DNA from: Darksidea phi
Taxonomy: Eukaryota; Ascomycota; Dothideomycetes; Pleosporales; Lentitheciaceae
Length of the DNA: 64,000 bases
Direction: 5' to 3'
Assembly: GCA_030770425.1 (NCBI GenBank)
Contig: JASJFT010000177.1
Coordinates: 33,386-97,385 of the forward strand
Numbering within the stretch: position 1 is the first letter of the stretch; every line of letters begins with the position of its first letter. Below the pieces are notes generated by a model that saw only the letters and a program-made list of their open reading frames with translations, did not search any database and was not told the origin of the DNA. This document shows, one piece after another, positions 48,423 to 61,342 of the stretch. Made by a program: the position numbers and the translations under genes.

Positions 48423-49381
48423 TGAGGTGGTGAGGTCACGACAATGGCCTTCCACCAATAGGAGGACGAAGAGATGTCACTTCCGGACGTCAATTGGGGT
48501 ACGCATAATGCTTAGCATAGGGAGTTGACAGGGTAATTTGGTTGGAACTGGGTCAATGGCACATCCATGGGTATCGTTAGATGCTAATACTGCTGTTGAG
48601 CGTTCGAAGTTGCATGGCGTCTAGTTTTGTACGACTGAGAACGTTGGATTATATCTGCATTTACTTCGTTCGTCTTCAAGCTAAAAGAAGAGGTCCGGCT
48701 GAGAAATGGCGCCAATGATAATAGCAGTGGGTCTGGCGGTCACTCTGCCCGAACGTACCGAGACTAATTCTAATGGCCCGCACGGACGATATCTAATACG
48801 AACATGTTGCTTGCGCCTCAATCCTTCACAAACCCTAGGTATCCAGCAAGATCTTCCTGCTGGCTCCTCAGCCGTCCTCAAATACTCGCCTGCTGTTGCC
48901 AATACCTGCACGATTTCTAGCGGTCAACGTGAACCGCGCATCCGGCATAGCAACCTTCTATCTGCATGAAACATCGCCAACCATTGACTTAGTGGACTTG
49001 CGGTCTATCATTCCGCTCTCAGCCTGCCAATCTGTCAGCACAACCACCCAACGAGTGGGAGCGTTCCTTGGTCCTGAAATCTCATGACACCGAACAGCCT
49101 CGCATCTCCACCATGAGCGGGACCCACCCGCCAATGGCTTACATACCACTGTGCTTTTTCAGGCTTCATAGACAGCCAAGTCAAATAGTAATCTCATCTG
49201 ATGAGCTTTGCGAGGAGACTTATCTTGGCTCGTCGCGAGCCAGCCAAGGCAAGACATAAAGGCTTCAGCTCGCTTCGCTTTTCCTCTCACGATTGTTCCG
49301 ACTCATCACAGTTTCAGTCATTAGTTATCTTCAATACGTTCCTTTTTAGGTCACACTTGCTTTCACTCGTTAACGACATTC
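48423..49381. promoter_or_regulatory. Intergenic region upstream of the WSC oxidase
   Basis: About 0.96 kb with the GH16 3' end and the oxidase promoter. Short overlapping frames only. Confidence 0.45.
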
Positions 49382-52300
49382 ATGGGCGCCGTGGGTGCCA
49401 GACACGGCTTTACAGCCCTGTTTCTCCTAGCATCTGTATGATTTGCTAAAATCTCCGTAGGGAATCGGAATGCCGATCACTGACCCTTGTCTACAGGCCT
49501 CTCTATTGGTTGCGCAGTCTCTCGTGCATCCTACATCGCCCTTGGCTAATTGGACCTATACGGGATGCTACACGTATGTTTGGACTGGGCCCAAATGCAG
49601 CCATTCTGGGCAGTCAGCTCATAGCATGCAGCGACGTGGTGGGACGGCGCACGCTGACGGGCGGTGGCTTCGAGAGCGCATCCTTGACCAATACGCAATG
49701 CGTTGAATTCTGCGCAACCGAGGGCTTCCACTATGCAGGCAGCGAGTATAGTCAGGAATGCTTCTGTGGCAATTCGCTCCAGAATGGTGGGATGCGAGCT
49801 CAAGATGGCGATTGCAACATGGCATGTGCTGGTATGTAAACTGACCCATGTCCCCAGTGGCATTCCACAGGCTGAACTAGATGCAGGGAATGCAACGGAG
49901 GCCTGTGGAGGCCCCAATAGGCTGACGGTTTTCAACACAACTAGCTCCCCAGGTCCAAAGGGACCATTTATCAATCCTGGTGTGAACGGGTTTCGCGGTC
50001 TCGGATGCTACAAGTACGTGCCCAAGACTCCTTATCGCCAGCCGTTCTTACGTTTCCGATGCCGGGGTGGAGATGTTCTTTAAGCCGACCCAGGCATCCG
50101 ACCATGCGCCTTCATCCATTCCCTGCATAACTCCAATGCGGCGAACACGAAGTAGCCAATCGTGGCCAAGAGCGAATATTTCCTCTCCTTCCCCTTTCGG
50201 CCCCGTGTGATCAACTTCCCTCTAGCGGCTGCGGCTGACGTTAACTTTAGCGACGACGTTGGGGCGCGCACGTTGCCGGTCGGCGTGCCTACGACCGGGG
50301 GCACACAGGCACTTACTGTTGCCCTCTGCACATCAGCCTGCGCCGCCCGCGGATACTCGTATGCCGGGGTAGAATATTCTCAGGAGTGCTGTGCGTCGCC
50401 CTTCTCCCGTTCTTCTTGTCATTCTTTTTCATTGCGTAACATGTGTTTACCGCGGATATCTTTCTTACTCCTATTTCTAGTCTGCGGCAACGCAATCGCC
50501 AACGATGGCACAAAACAAGATGTATCAGAGTGCAATATGGTGAGCAGCGTCGTCTACCTTTCTACAATTCGCGTTACTAACGAAGCTCAGGTCTGTAGTG
50601 GCAACACCACCGAGTTTTGTGGGGGACCAAATCGGCTTAATGTCTACACAAAACGACAAGTGCCAGACGGGTGGTCATCGCTCGGCTGTTACACCGACTC
50701 TGTTGCCGGACGCACGCTGGAGAGTCGACAGTTTCCCGCCGGCGACATGACGACAGAATCCTGTCTTTCTTCGTGCCGCAGCGCAGGCTATACTTTCGCA
50801 GGCACAGAGTATGGAGGCGAATGTGTATGCATGTTCCGTGCCCAATGCATACAGCACTCATCAGCTGACCCTCCCACCAGTACTGCGGAAATACTTTTCT
50901 AAATAACGGTGGGCCCGCCCCCGACGGCAGCGTTGGCTGCAACATGCCTTGCAATGGTGACTCCCAGGTAAGAGCCTCATTCGCTTATGAAATACCTCCT
51001 CTGATCCTTGCTAGGAAATATGTGGCGGGCCAAATCGATTGAACATGTATCAATTTGGTGATGGCACATTGCCCACTCCCAGCTCTTCTCCCAGCTCCAC
51101 TCCTGCTTCCACTCCTGCTTCCACCCCCAGTTCCGGGCCCCCTGTCCCTACGAACATTCCGGATGGATGGACTTATAAGGGATGCTGGATTGACAACGCC
51201 AACGGCCGAGCGATGATTGACCAGCAACCGGAAAACAGCAAGATGACCGTTGCCTCTTGCGTGTCTGCATGCGCCGCGCAGGGATATGGTGCAGCTGGGA
51301 TGGAGTTTGGAGTGCAGTGTGAGCCCCCTAAATAACTGTCAATGCGCACTTTTGACCTACTGACAGGCTTCTGCGATCAATTCCTCCGTAATGGAGCGAA
51401 AAGCACGTCCGATTCAGATTGCAACATGGGCTGCGGTGGCGATGCCGAACTGAAGTGTGGTGCTGGCAACAGATTGAGCGTTTACTCGAACAGCACTGAG
51501 CCTATCACTGTATTTCCGGTTCCATCGACACAAAGGACAAACCTCACAGGTTCCTGGCAGTACTGGGGTTGCTTCCGCGATGCCCAAGCGGCCCGGGCTC
51601 TACCTTGGCAGATCATTCTCAACAAAAACAATACTGCCAATAACTGCATTACGCAGTGCTCCAATTTTGGCTATCATGCAGGTGGTTTGGAGTATGGAAA
51701 CGAATGTGTAAGTCTCCTCGATGAACAACGAGAGCATCCCCGTACTCACACATTCACAGTATTGCGGCGATCCTAGCGACGTCACAGCCTCAGGCGCTAC
51801 AGCTGCTCCGGAGTCAGATTGCAATTTTCCATGCACAGGCAACCTCACAACATTATGCGGCGGAGCCGGCCGCCTCTCACTGTATACCTGGAACGGACCT
51901 GCACTTACTGAATGGTCTTATGCCTCTGGACGTGCCGCCGGAGCTTATGAATTACTCATCGGAGGTGTAGTTGTTCCACTTATTACCCATGCTGGTCGTA
52001 ACGGCAAGGTCACCTTCTTGGAAAAGGCTGGCACCGGTGCACCCAACACAACGGGAGCTTACGAGCTCGACTTGGCTCAGATCAACAACTTTACGGGTGC
52101 CTGGAGACCCATGCATGTCAAATCTGACGTCTTCTGTTCCGCATCAATCACTCTTCCGGACAAGGTGGGACGGCAACTCAACATTGGTGGATGGGCTCTT
52201 GATGCCACCTTCGGTGTCCGACTCTACTGGCCCGATGGTTCACCTGGCGTCTGGGGCAAGAATGATTGGCAAGAAAACGTGAAAGCGCTCTCTCTTCAAG

Positions 52301-53511
52301 ACGGACGCTGGTACCCTACTGCCATGGTTATGGCTAATGGATCTATCTTGGTGGTCGGAGGCGAAACAGGCTCGAATGGCCCTCCAGTCCCGACTCTCGA
52401 AATCCTGCCCAGGGTCGGACCTACAGTGTACTGCGACTGGTTGAATCGTACGGACCCGAACAATCTTTACCCTTTTCTGGTGGTTTTGCCTTCAGGTGGC
52501 ATCTTCGTTCAGTACTACAACGAGGCCATCATCCTAGACGAAGTCACGATGCAGATCAAGAAACAACTCCCTAACGTGCCCGGCGCCGTGAACAATTTCC
52601 TAGCTGGCCGTACGTATCCTCATGAAGGTACCGCTGTTATTCTGCCACAGTTCGCTCCGTACAGCGATCCTCTGCTCGTTATGCTCTGCGGAGGCTCAAC
52701 GCCATTCCAAGGATTTGCACTCGACAACTGCGTCACCATAGCACCTGATGTGCCGGATGCGAAGTGGACTATTGAACGCATGGTTAGTGTACCCCTTCTA
52801 GTTCGATGGCTTCGTACTAACGGATTCAAGCCCTCGTTCCGCGTTCTTACTTGTATGGCAGCGCTTCCTGATGGAACATATATGATCGTAAATGGAGCTC
52901 ATCAAGGTGTTGCTGGCTTCGGACTGGCCTCGAGCCCTAACCTGAACGCCGTCCTCTACGACCCCAGCAAGCCCGTCAACCACCGTTTTACAGTTATGGC
53001 GAATACCACTGTTCCCCGAATGTACCACTCAGAAGCCATCTTGCTCGATGACGGTCGGGTTCTTGTCTCCGGATCTGATCCACAAGACCCCCGCTTCGAC
53101 GAAGAGTATCGCGTTGAAGTCTTCATTCCACCGTATCTCATGGGTAACCCTACTCGTCCTGTGATCTCTATAGATACAGATTCGTCGGACTGGGCATACG
53201 GCGGACAATACGCATTTACTACAGACTCGACAATCACCAAGGTCTCACTTCTTGGTGTCGGCGGATCCACGCATGGAAACTCTATGGGCCAAAGGACGAT
53301 CTTCCCGGCCTTTACCTGCAGCGGCGGTAGCTGCACTATTACTGCTCCACCAGGCGCTCATATCTGCCCGCCGGGTTGGTTCCAGCTGTTCGCTCTAAAC
53401 GCAGCCGGCGTTCCCAGTATGGCCAAGTGGGTTCGCATTGGAGGTGATCCCGGTAATCTCGGCGCGTGGCCTGCTAATTCGCCTGATTTTACGGTGCCAG
53501 GTCCAGGATAA
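49382..53511 (+). CDS. WSC-domain copper radical oxidase (glyoxal oxidase family) with five WSC domains
   Basis: A secreted oxidase of about 1108 aa that should convert aldehydes or alcohols to acids/aldehydes with release of H2O2, tethered to wall glucan by WSC modules. Twelve exons were traced, and all eleven junctions keep phase. After a signal peptide (exon 1, 49382-49435, and exon 2) come five WSC domains at about 49550-49935, 50000-50650, 50670-51045, 51165-51480 and 51555-51890. Each has the GCY/GCW-Cys-CGGPNRL pattern. A Ser/Thr/Pro linker lies between WSC3 and WSC4. The oxidase kelch domain follows: VFCSAS (Cys for the Tyr-Cys cofactor), GRWYPTAMV (its Tyr), PRMYHSEAI (axial Tyr and copper His) and STHGNSMGQ (second copper His), then the DUF1929-like C-terminus. 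An in-frame 48-bp intron (52783-52830) was removed to give ERM-PSFRVLTCMAAL. Confidence 0.95.
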
Positions 53512-56510
53512 ATCAAGATAATGGACCCCGATTACTGCTTACTTTGGCATCACTTTCTTTACGTATAATTACTATACTCTAATGTTTTGTTCCAATGAAT
53601 ATTCAGTGAAGATCGTGTGTATTCTCTTTGTTTCTCATGTATTTGCATGTTAAGAGAAGGGAGGTTGTTGGCATTGGTAACTTACAAATAGGCGCTTGAA
53701 GAAGCAATAATATTTTGTAAATGTACCAGGATGGCTTTACATCTCCTCAATGCATAATGAGCATGCAGATGGTTCAACGCACCTCTCTGCCTGCGAAAAT
53801 TAATACGTTGTGACTGCCTAGAAGCTGAAATGCTCCCCGCGTTGGCGGTTAGATGATATCACCAGCTTACTACACGGATGCCGTGGCGCTCCGCTCATGT
53901 AAGGATTCCAATAAATACCCGCTTGCATGGCATCTTAGTCGCGATGGGCTGTTGATGTACCCTGCTTATACCGGACCCTGATCATCCTCACCCGACCGGG
54001 CTTCTGGTAGACGCACAGCCAACACGGGACCATCGTGTTAACATGCACTGTCCCTCTACGCCATATGGAACTACTAGGATCCCTAATCGTTCAATGGAGT
54101 ATTAATCTATATGGTCTTCAAGGGTTCATTTCTCTCTACGGGCCGTATTATCGCCCCGGGGGGGGGTACATATATCTCTGTACTCACAATTTGCGTATTG
54201 CAGATTAGTTTTATGCATGCATATGAGCCCAACGTACCGATTTCGTTATCTCCTCATTCGTCTTACTCTCGTAATCGCAAACTCAATCCAACCGTTGGGC
54301 TCAGTCCCAAGTACAGAGCTATTCAACAACTTGTTCCGAGCCCTCGGCCGTAGAACCAAGGGCATTCATGTCATAGGTATTTCTCCAACATCATACTTTC
54401 GAGCGCTTATTCGAAGCCTTGTCACTGCTCAGCACTCCTCGTATCAAACAGCGTCTCGCTCAGCTCAGCCCAGACGTATAACACCCAAGATGATTAAATC
54501 GCAGCAATTTGGTAAAGCCAAAAAGGGCGATTGCGACAATTACTAAGTCTATTAATACTTTGCATGCAGAGGAAAGCACTTTGGTGCTGAACGCTGCATA
54601 TGTCGGGACAATGACGTCGTAGATTGTAGGGGGTCGGAATGGAGCCGCAGGCGGCCTACAACCGATGCCCATTCTGAACCCCAAGATGCCAACAATGGTG
54701 AAAACTTTTGAGGTGGGCTAGCGGTTTGTACCCGAACGCATGGGTTCCTGGAGAGGGAGGAAGGCATGACTTGAAGATACTAGGTCATTACTTGAGCATC
54801 TTTCGCTTTAGATAAACACAGCAGTAGGACTGTCTTACCAACGAATCAGCCTTGGTTAAGCTCACTCAAGCAGCTGTTGTTAAGTCACCCTCAGAAGATC
54901 TCGATTACCTCCGCAATGGGCTCAAAAACTACGAAACCATATCTTAGGCTGTGTATGCGTTTTGTTAAAAAATAGTAAGTGTATGTAACTTTTCCATAGG
55001 CTCTCACTGAAGAACCTGTTAAAGTTTAGCCCGACAGAAGCTAAACGCACTAGCAGCAACAGGATATGCCCAGCTTCGGATGCGTTCACTCCTTTCATCC
55101 CCATTACGAGTAACCGTCGTTAATCGAGTAGAATGCCAACATTGTTCCCCATTATCCACTCGTCATGCTGAGCAACAGCGGTTGGCCTAGTAGGTAGAGT
55201 GTATCTGGGCATCTAAAGAGTTAAGAGCAAACAGCGACTTCCCCCCTTTATTATCACCCTTGAAGGAAACCTATCGAGAACTCTTCTTTCGGAATGCGAG
55301 CACGTCGAGGAGACTTTCATTGCTATGGCGCCGCCTATTCTTCAATAACCAATATTTTTTTTCTTTTTGGATGATATCAACATCCAATCGATCAAAGAGA
55401 TGGAGGCGGGCAATGGCGGCACTGTTCAGCTGCAACAGGTACACTTCCTACAAGCCTGTCAACAGAATGCTCGTAGTCGGCATCGCCGTACACACAGCTC
55501 GCCGTCTTTTCAGCCAATATCTCCTAGTTAACGCAGTTAACACCGATGCGGTGACCATATCGAACGAGCTGGGTACGGTGGTTACTTTCGTGGCTTTGAA
55601 CCCCGGGTTTGGGTCTTCGGTCGATGATCAACTGATTGGTTACCTGCGCCGTGTGGTAGGGTTGGATACGAAATCGGAAAGCTTCTCTAGACGGGTATCA
55701 GTACGTAGAGTCTTCCACCAAAGGTCTCGCATCTCATAATTGCGACGCAATCGGTACTCCCGAGTTAGGAGGTCAGATTTCCTTGTGCTGTATCATCTAG
55801 ATCACAAATGATCGCCAGGTGGCTGAAGAATGTTTATGTCCACGTCAGGAAACGGTCGAGCTGAAAACAGACTACCGGCAGAGAAGACAAGAATAAACAG
55901 AGCTCTTGATGAAGCCGTCATGAATTCCCTGTGCTGCCACAGTATACTCCTCTCTCAAGTCTGAGCGTCTTCTCTCGTGGATATCAAAATGCCTCCAACG
56001 TAAGCTCATCGTTGCATGACATCTCCCAAATGCGGACCAGTCCATATGTACCTAGAAGGTGGGTCTCAACGGTGAGTAAGTGAGTTTGTCGGTCTCACTA
56101 GCCGCGACTTGCCCGTCGTAGATGAATACTCAACATAAGTAGTAAACATTGTGATCTGATATTGACTCGTACATATTTGTTTCATGTTTCGGTTTTACCT
56201 TTGGGCCTTTCCTCCAGGTCTTACCCTCCGACACTGTCTTTCTCCATTCTCAGCCTATTATCGTCTCTCTCTGTCATATAATCTTTCTCTCAACCATTGC
56301 TCTACTCTGTCTGTCCGGCGTTGCTCGAGTGAAGGTGGCTCGGTTGCCCGCGCTTTCATCGCCTTGGCAACGTCTCTCGGGGCAGACCGACGTCACCACA
56401 CCCACGCTAAACCCTCCTTCACTCCGACTTGCCTGCTCTCGACTTCACTCAGCTGCCGTCGCCAGATTATGTAAAGTTTAGCCGCAGTTGTTACGCGAGG
56501 TTCTGGCTGT
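53512..56510. other. Unassigned 3-kb stretch
   Basis: No recognisable gene. A plus-strand frame at 55260-55739 is open for 159 codons but shows no domain; part of it (AVTISNELGTVVTFVALNPGFGSSVDD) looks coding-like. A run of nine G lies near 54158. Could be an old, decayed region. Confidence 0.35.
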
Positions 56511-56520
56511 CTATATAAAC
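56511..56520 (+). promoter_or_regulatory. TATA-box promoter with pyrimidine-rich leader
   Basis: CTATATAAAC is followed by about 150 bp of C/T-rich sequence with CAAC/CACA tracts and then an ATG at 56674 in good context. This is the layout of strongly expressed filamentous-fungal genes, although no long product follows. Confidence 0.6.
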
Positions 56521-56539
56521 CCCCTCGCCCCCCCCAAAG

Positions 56540-57200
56540 GCCTCTCTCTTTTCCTCCACGCCGCTCTCACCCTCCCTCAACTTTGGCAACAACTCTACAA
56601 GTTTACCCAACCGCACAACCACACCAACCTTCTCATCTCGACTCCTTCACCAACATTCCACTTCTGGTCCGCGATGTCTCACTTCAACTTCAATCCTTCC
56701 ACTTCAAATCACCTCCAGGTATTTCGCCTTCACCCACCGCTACTTGACATTACTGACATATCTTAGACACCCACACAAACATTTCAATTTCTTCCATTAT
56801 GAGTGCAACATATCTCGGCCGTCACTCACCTCACCTCACCTCACCATGCTCATCTTGCATGGCGGCCATTACCCCTTCCACTCGATGCCGAGCTGGTATG
56901 TATCTCAAACATCAATGGCTTGTGCTGACATCTTTAGCTTCTGCTGTCTTCACCTGGTGCTGACACTACCTTCAACTGTTATTGTCATGAGTCAAGGTTA
57001 TGACATTGACGGCACTACTCTTGTAAACAACCAACTCAATCGATTACCAACCATCAACCATGCCACAAACACCCCCACCCACCATCGCAGCAACAAAGCG
57101 GCACGGCAATCCAACCTCTCTAAACCCCCAACTCCTACTGCTCTCGGATTCGACTTCGACTCAGCCCGGTCTCGGCGTCCGTGATACATCGTTTTACGCC
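56540..57200 (+). ncRNA. Candidate spliced transcript of unknown product
   Basis: Downstream of the TATA box an ATG at 56674 opens MSHFNFNPSTSNHLQ, then a plausible donor follows (GTATTT after the CAG codon). An acceptor TTAG at about 56766 lets the frame run to a stop after only 26 residues in total. A second candidate intron is at about 56897-56938 (GTATGT to TTTAG). Another short frame starts at 57060 (MPQTPPPTIAATKRHG). The unit looks transcribed, but whether it is noncoding, a small protein or a gene whose exons I mis-chained cannot be decided here. Confidence 0.3.
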
Positions 57201-59146
57201 GCCGGTCTGTGTGCACATTTGGGTCCAGACAGCAGCTTAGTAAGGTCGTGTGGAATTGAGGGTCTTAGTACCTGGCCTGCCCGAACAGCTGCGACTTGGA
57301 CTTGTCTGGTGCACCGCGGCGACCTCTGTGACGCTGTACTCAACGATGCTGTTGACCGGGCTCCCGCAACGAACAGTGGAAAACACTGGGCACCGGACAG
57401 GAGTGCGACATATTACCTCCTGGGCGTTCCCGATATGCGTATCGGTGCAACGTTGAGCTCGATCGGCACAAGTCATGGAAATGGTACAGGGTGTGGTTCA
57501 AGGCCACAGGGTCCCTTCGGTGCTTGGAAACTATCATGGGGTTTGGTTTGGTTGAAGCTTGGTGCATGGTGCATGATCTGTGTCATGGGTTGTTGGATGC
57601 TGGGTCTATCCTGAATGGTATTGTTCTTGTAAAGGTTGACATGCAATGGAAGTTGTACACCCCACATGTTCTTGTCTCGCCTTTCATTTCTTCGCCATGC
57701 CGTGTTGATATTAGTGCTTGCCTTCCACGGTGACTTGTATCGAACAATCTTAACCTAGAAATGCCATACGTACTCATCGTTGTCGTCTCTTGGCGCTCTC
57801 CGACCTATGCTTCTCGAGCTACACTACCTCATTCGCCATAGAGCACGGAGCAAAAGGGAAGTGTCCTGCTGCTGAATTGCACGATAGTGCCCTAAGGGCG
57901 GTCTAAACTTGGAAAGTGACTGTCGCTTCCAATAATGTCTGGACGGGCCGGAAAGACATTTCGATCATTCCGCGGCGTAGCCGTCACTGACCGTTCTCTT
58001 ATCCTTCCTTGAGATGGACCGTCCCTCCCTTGATAACTCTGTTTCTACAGTGCGCGTCGGAACTGAAGTTAGCGTTGTGGTTTGGCAGATAGGCGTGCAG
58101 GATATTAATCGGCGACGTGGGGCTTTAGAGAGAGCTCGTAAGTCTGTTGGCGAGGGAGATGCTGATGGTTTAAAATGGTAAGATTAAACGAGACCCTAGA
58201 GCTAAAGATGGGGCCCAGCCGCCTTTAATGTGATGCTTGAAGACTAGTCTCGCGATGAACGCATCCGTCTCCGGACTACCTGGCATGGTGCTCCTGCCAT
58301 CTTGAACGAGAAGATGCAATGAAAGTTGATGAATGCACACCAGCCCTGATATCCTTCGCATGGCCGTATAGCCGACATGCCAGGCATTTTGTGTTGGGCG
58401 CTGGTTCTGGCTGACGTCCGATGAAGGAGGATGATACGATATATACTCTAAAGAGAGAGGGATGCACCGGATATGTATAGCTCATCGCAGGGGGCCCTCT
58501 GGGTCGTTACCATTCCACGAATATATATAGGATACCTAATTCACATAACCCTTGTACCGAGGACCGCAATTCTGTTCATCTGGCCGAACGTACAAAGCCC
58601 ACCAAGACGAATAATAATCGCGTCGCCACAACCACCTCGCCATTGCCCCCATCCAACTAGGAATACATCGGCACCCTGCGTATCTCGTCAGCATCTAGCC
58701 CCACGGTTCTAACAACGTGTGGAGCTTGGTCAACCACGCACAGACAGGGCGCTTGCAGGCACTAAGCTTTCTGTAAGGTTGCGACGAGGAAGCGAGATGG
58801 CAAGGCCGATAGTTGAACAAATTCTGCATCTAGATGCTTGTTTGGGAGCAAGTCGTGTTGGAACATTGGGGGGGAGGGTTTGATAAGAATTTGTTGATTT
58901 GAAGCTTCTGCAAAGACCTCTTCTAGATCGTACAGACATTTCCATATAAGGCGTTCCCAAACGCCATGGCATAGAGAATCAACATTGGCCCAAAACATTT
59001 GTACATTATCCATGCTGTAGCTCGTCATGAAGTTGTCGCCTTAAATATCCCTCGAAATGGACAACTCTGTCCATGCAACTTGGCAATCATTACGATTACA
59101 ATCTCGACTCCAGTCCTGTCTCCGCCCTCAGCCCTGGAACGAATGT
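57201..59146. other. Unassigned 1.9-kb stretch
   Basis: Short overlapping frames without domains. A low-complexity minus-strand frame near 58730-59028 has no homology I recognise. The last part is the 3' side of the SUR7-like gene. Confidence 0.35.
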
Positions 59147-60241
59147 TTATTTCCCATGCCTAAACGGCTCAAACACACTCCCGCTAGTCCCGTGTCCTGC
59201 GGCACCACCGTGATGCGTGTGCGCAGGAAGGTTATGCATCTGGTGCGCGTTCCCACTAGCGCCCATGTATGGGCTAGCAACGCGCTCATACGTATATGGT
59301 GTCTTTTCCACGACAACCTTCTTCTTGTTCGACTTGCCGGAGCAGCAGCAGGTAGAGATGAGCCAAAAGAAGCCGGAGGCGAGAGCGAAGGCAACACCGA
59401 GCCAAAGGGTGGCAAGCATGTTCTTGCCCATGCTAGCCTTGATGTTATAGGGCTTGAGGACGGATTCGAAGACGCCGACGAGGGTGCCGTACATGGCGGT
59501 GGCGGTTACGGCTGCGGAGAAATAGAAGAGGGATTGTGCCTGGAAACCATCGCGTTAGTCGCGCATTCCGGATTCGTGCGTAGGGCTAGCAAGGAGTTAA
59601 CTTACCGTAGACACAATGGTAGTAACGAAACTCCCCCACCTGCTGAAAATAGCAGTGAAGCCAACCAAAAACTCGGCCAGGGTCAAAAAGAAGGCAAACA
59701 TGAAGCTCGTGAACATCCATTTCGACACGTTGTGATACGCATTGAGCCCCTTCTGCATCTCATCGGGGAAGATCTTCTGCGCGCTCGTGTTGCTGAGCTG
59801 CCAGACATCGACAGGGTTGAACCAGAAGTAGTTCTTGCGCTCGGAGCAGAAGGTGATGGTCTCTTCGTTCTTGTCGTTGATGTCGCCCTCGCAGTAGTTC
59901 CAGAAGCCAACAAGGTAGAAGTCCTTGAGTTGCTTGGATTTGGCGGCGCCTTGCAGGGCCTTGAGCAGCTCGTTGTCGATTTGTACCTTGTCGGGGATGT
60001 GTTCGACAATGCTGTCTGGATTATCGTTGAATTCCCGAGTGTCTGCCTGCAGAGTTGGGTCAGAACCGGTCTGCTGTAGGGCCGAGGGCCGAGCGAGACA
60101 TACCTTGAAGAAGTACAAATCTCTCTGGACCTTGTTCTTCTCATTCATCTGCCCGCCCAGCACTAAGCACAGGCAGATGAAGGCGGCGACGACCAACGCC
60201 ATGGGCGTGAAGATACACGCAAAACGCCCGAGTTTCCCCAT
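59147..60241 (-). CDS. SUR7/PalI family four-helix membrane protein
   Basis: A plasma-membrane protein of the claudin-like SUR7/PalI family, linked in yeasts to eisosomes, endocytosis, wall integrity and (for PalI) alkaline pH sensing. Three exons, 60104-60241, 59606-60046 and 59147-59539, give 323 aa; introns are 57 and 66 bp. The first helix (CIFTPMALVVAAFICLCLVLGG) is followed by an extracellular loop with GFWNYCEGD, the W-NYC claudin-like signature, and a second Cys in TITFCSERKNYFWFNP. Helices 2-4 are FTSFMFAFFLTLAEFLVGFTA, LFYFSAAVTATAMYGTLVGV and LATLWLGVAFALASGFFWLIS. The tail starts with a CCC motif likely palmitoylated, then a Lys cluster, and ends His/Gly-rich. ATG 60241 was chosen because longer frames have no conserved content and pass a likely leader. 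Confidence 0.92.
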
Positions 60242-60976
60242 GGTTGCGATAGTTCCTTGCTCTGTTGAAAGCTTGTCCGCTACGACACAGCTGAACCAGT
60301 ACGGGTCGTGAAAATGGATCGCCCCAGGACCGGGTATACGCAAAGAGGTGTGGAATTGACGAAGAAAGACCGTCGATGGGAAAGTAGCAGCAGACAGCAA
60401 GGCCCAGGCTCTTTGTACGAACAGCAAAGTGCGGAGCTGAGCAGGTGCGGGTTCCAAGGGGGGCTGAGGGCCATCCACAGCGGGCTCGTGCTCAGCAGGC
60501 CCGGCCTCTTGGAGTAAGGATAGCAGTGAGCCGCTGACGTGCTAGCCTACAACGGGCAAACAACAACGGTGTGCCTATGGCTGAGTCTGGTGTATTTTCT
60601 ACACGGATTCAGCTGTGCGTCAGCTCTCGCCGCCGAATCCACCTGTTTTACATCGCGCGACAGCTGCGTACAATTTACTCACAAGGGCAAGTTCGCCGCA
60701 GGCTTTCTCGCGACGTGTCGCCCTCATCTCCACCATCAACCGGGCCCCCAAGTTGACATTGCATCAAACATCGACTCCGAACTGAAACGCACCAACCTTC
60801 GCTTCACGCCCTCACCCTCACATCAAAAGATCCGAACTGCGTTCCTCCCTTCGTAGTTGGTAAATTCACATTTGACTTCGAGTGACTACTCCCACCGAGC
60901 CGTTGACAGCCTCTTCCAATCACCAACCCACACACTCCCCCACCTCATCTCGGCCCACCCTTACCCGTCCCTTACA

Positions 60977-61228
60977 ATGGGCATTCAAGCCTCGAGTCGA
61001 AGCATGGCCGCCAAGCCGTACTCGAGCAGCAAAAGGAAGCCAAGTCTAGATGCGCAGTCAGCAGCACCCAAAATTAGAGCGCCTTTGCCCAACCACACAG
61101 GCCCACAGGCACGCCTTGCCTGTTGTAGGGCCCCTCGCCAAGTGTGGCTGCCAGAGGCTGAGGCAGCACGGCCGCGTTTTGACCGAGACTCAAAGACCAT
61201 GGATCGATGTCTTTTATCTTTATGCTAG
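60977..61228 (+). CDS. Hypothetical small protein, low confidence
   Basis: An 83-aa frame beginning in good initiation context (CTTACAATGG) after a C/T-rich leader like those of real fungal genes. The sequence is basic, Ser/Ala-rich and without domains, signal peptide or membrane segment. It may be the first exon of a longer gene, or chance. Confidence 0.25.
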   Translation: MGIQASSRSMAAKPYSSSKRKPSLDAQSAAPKIRAPLPNHTGPQARLACCRAPRQVWLPEAEAARPRFDRDSKTMDRCLLSLC

Positions 61229-61310
61229 ACGGCTGTTGGTTTGGCCGGGGACTATGTTTTGCCAAACGTCTGAATACCAGGACGTTTGAATTCACGCTCT
61301 CCTGGGGGGT

Positions 61311-61342
61311 TTATTTTATTTTATTTTATTTATTTATTTTTT
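61311..61342. repeat. AT-rich TTTTA/TTTA low-complexity tract
   Basis: Five-base and four-base units of T-rich repeat read directly, in otherwise near 50 percent GC surroundings. Confidence 0.9.

Noticed and set aside
55170..55215. Possible tRNA-like segment (GGCCTAGTAGGTAGAGTG)
   Set aside because: It loosely resembles an A-box, but no B-box or cloverleaf could be found at suitable distance.
57060..57614. 184-codon plus-strand frame beginning MPQTPPP
   Set aside because: No domain, composition changes along its length, and competing frames are equally open; kept only as part of a possible transcript.
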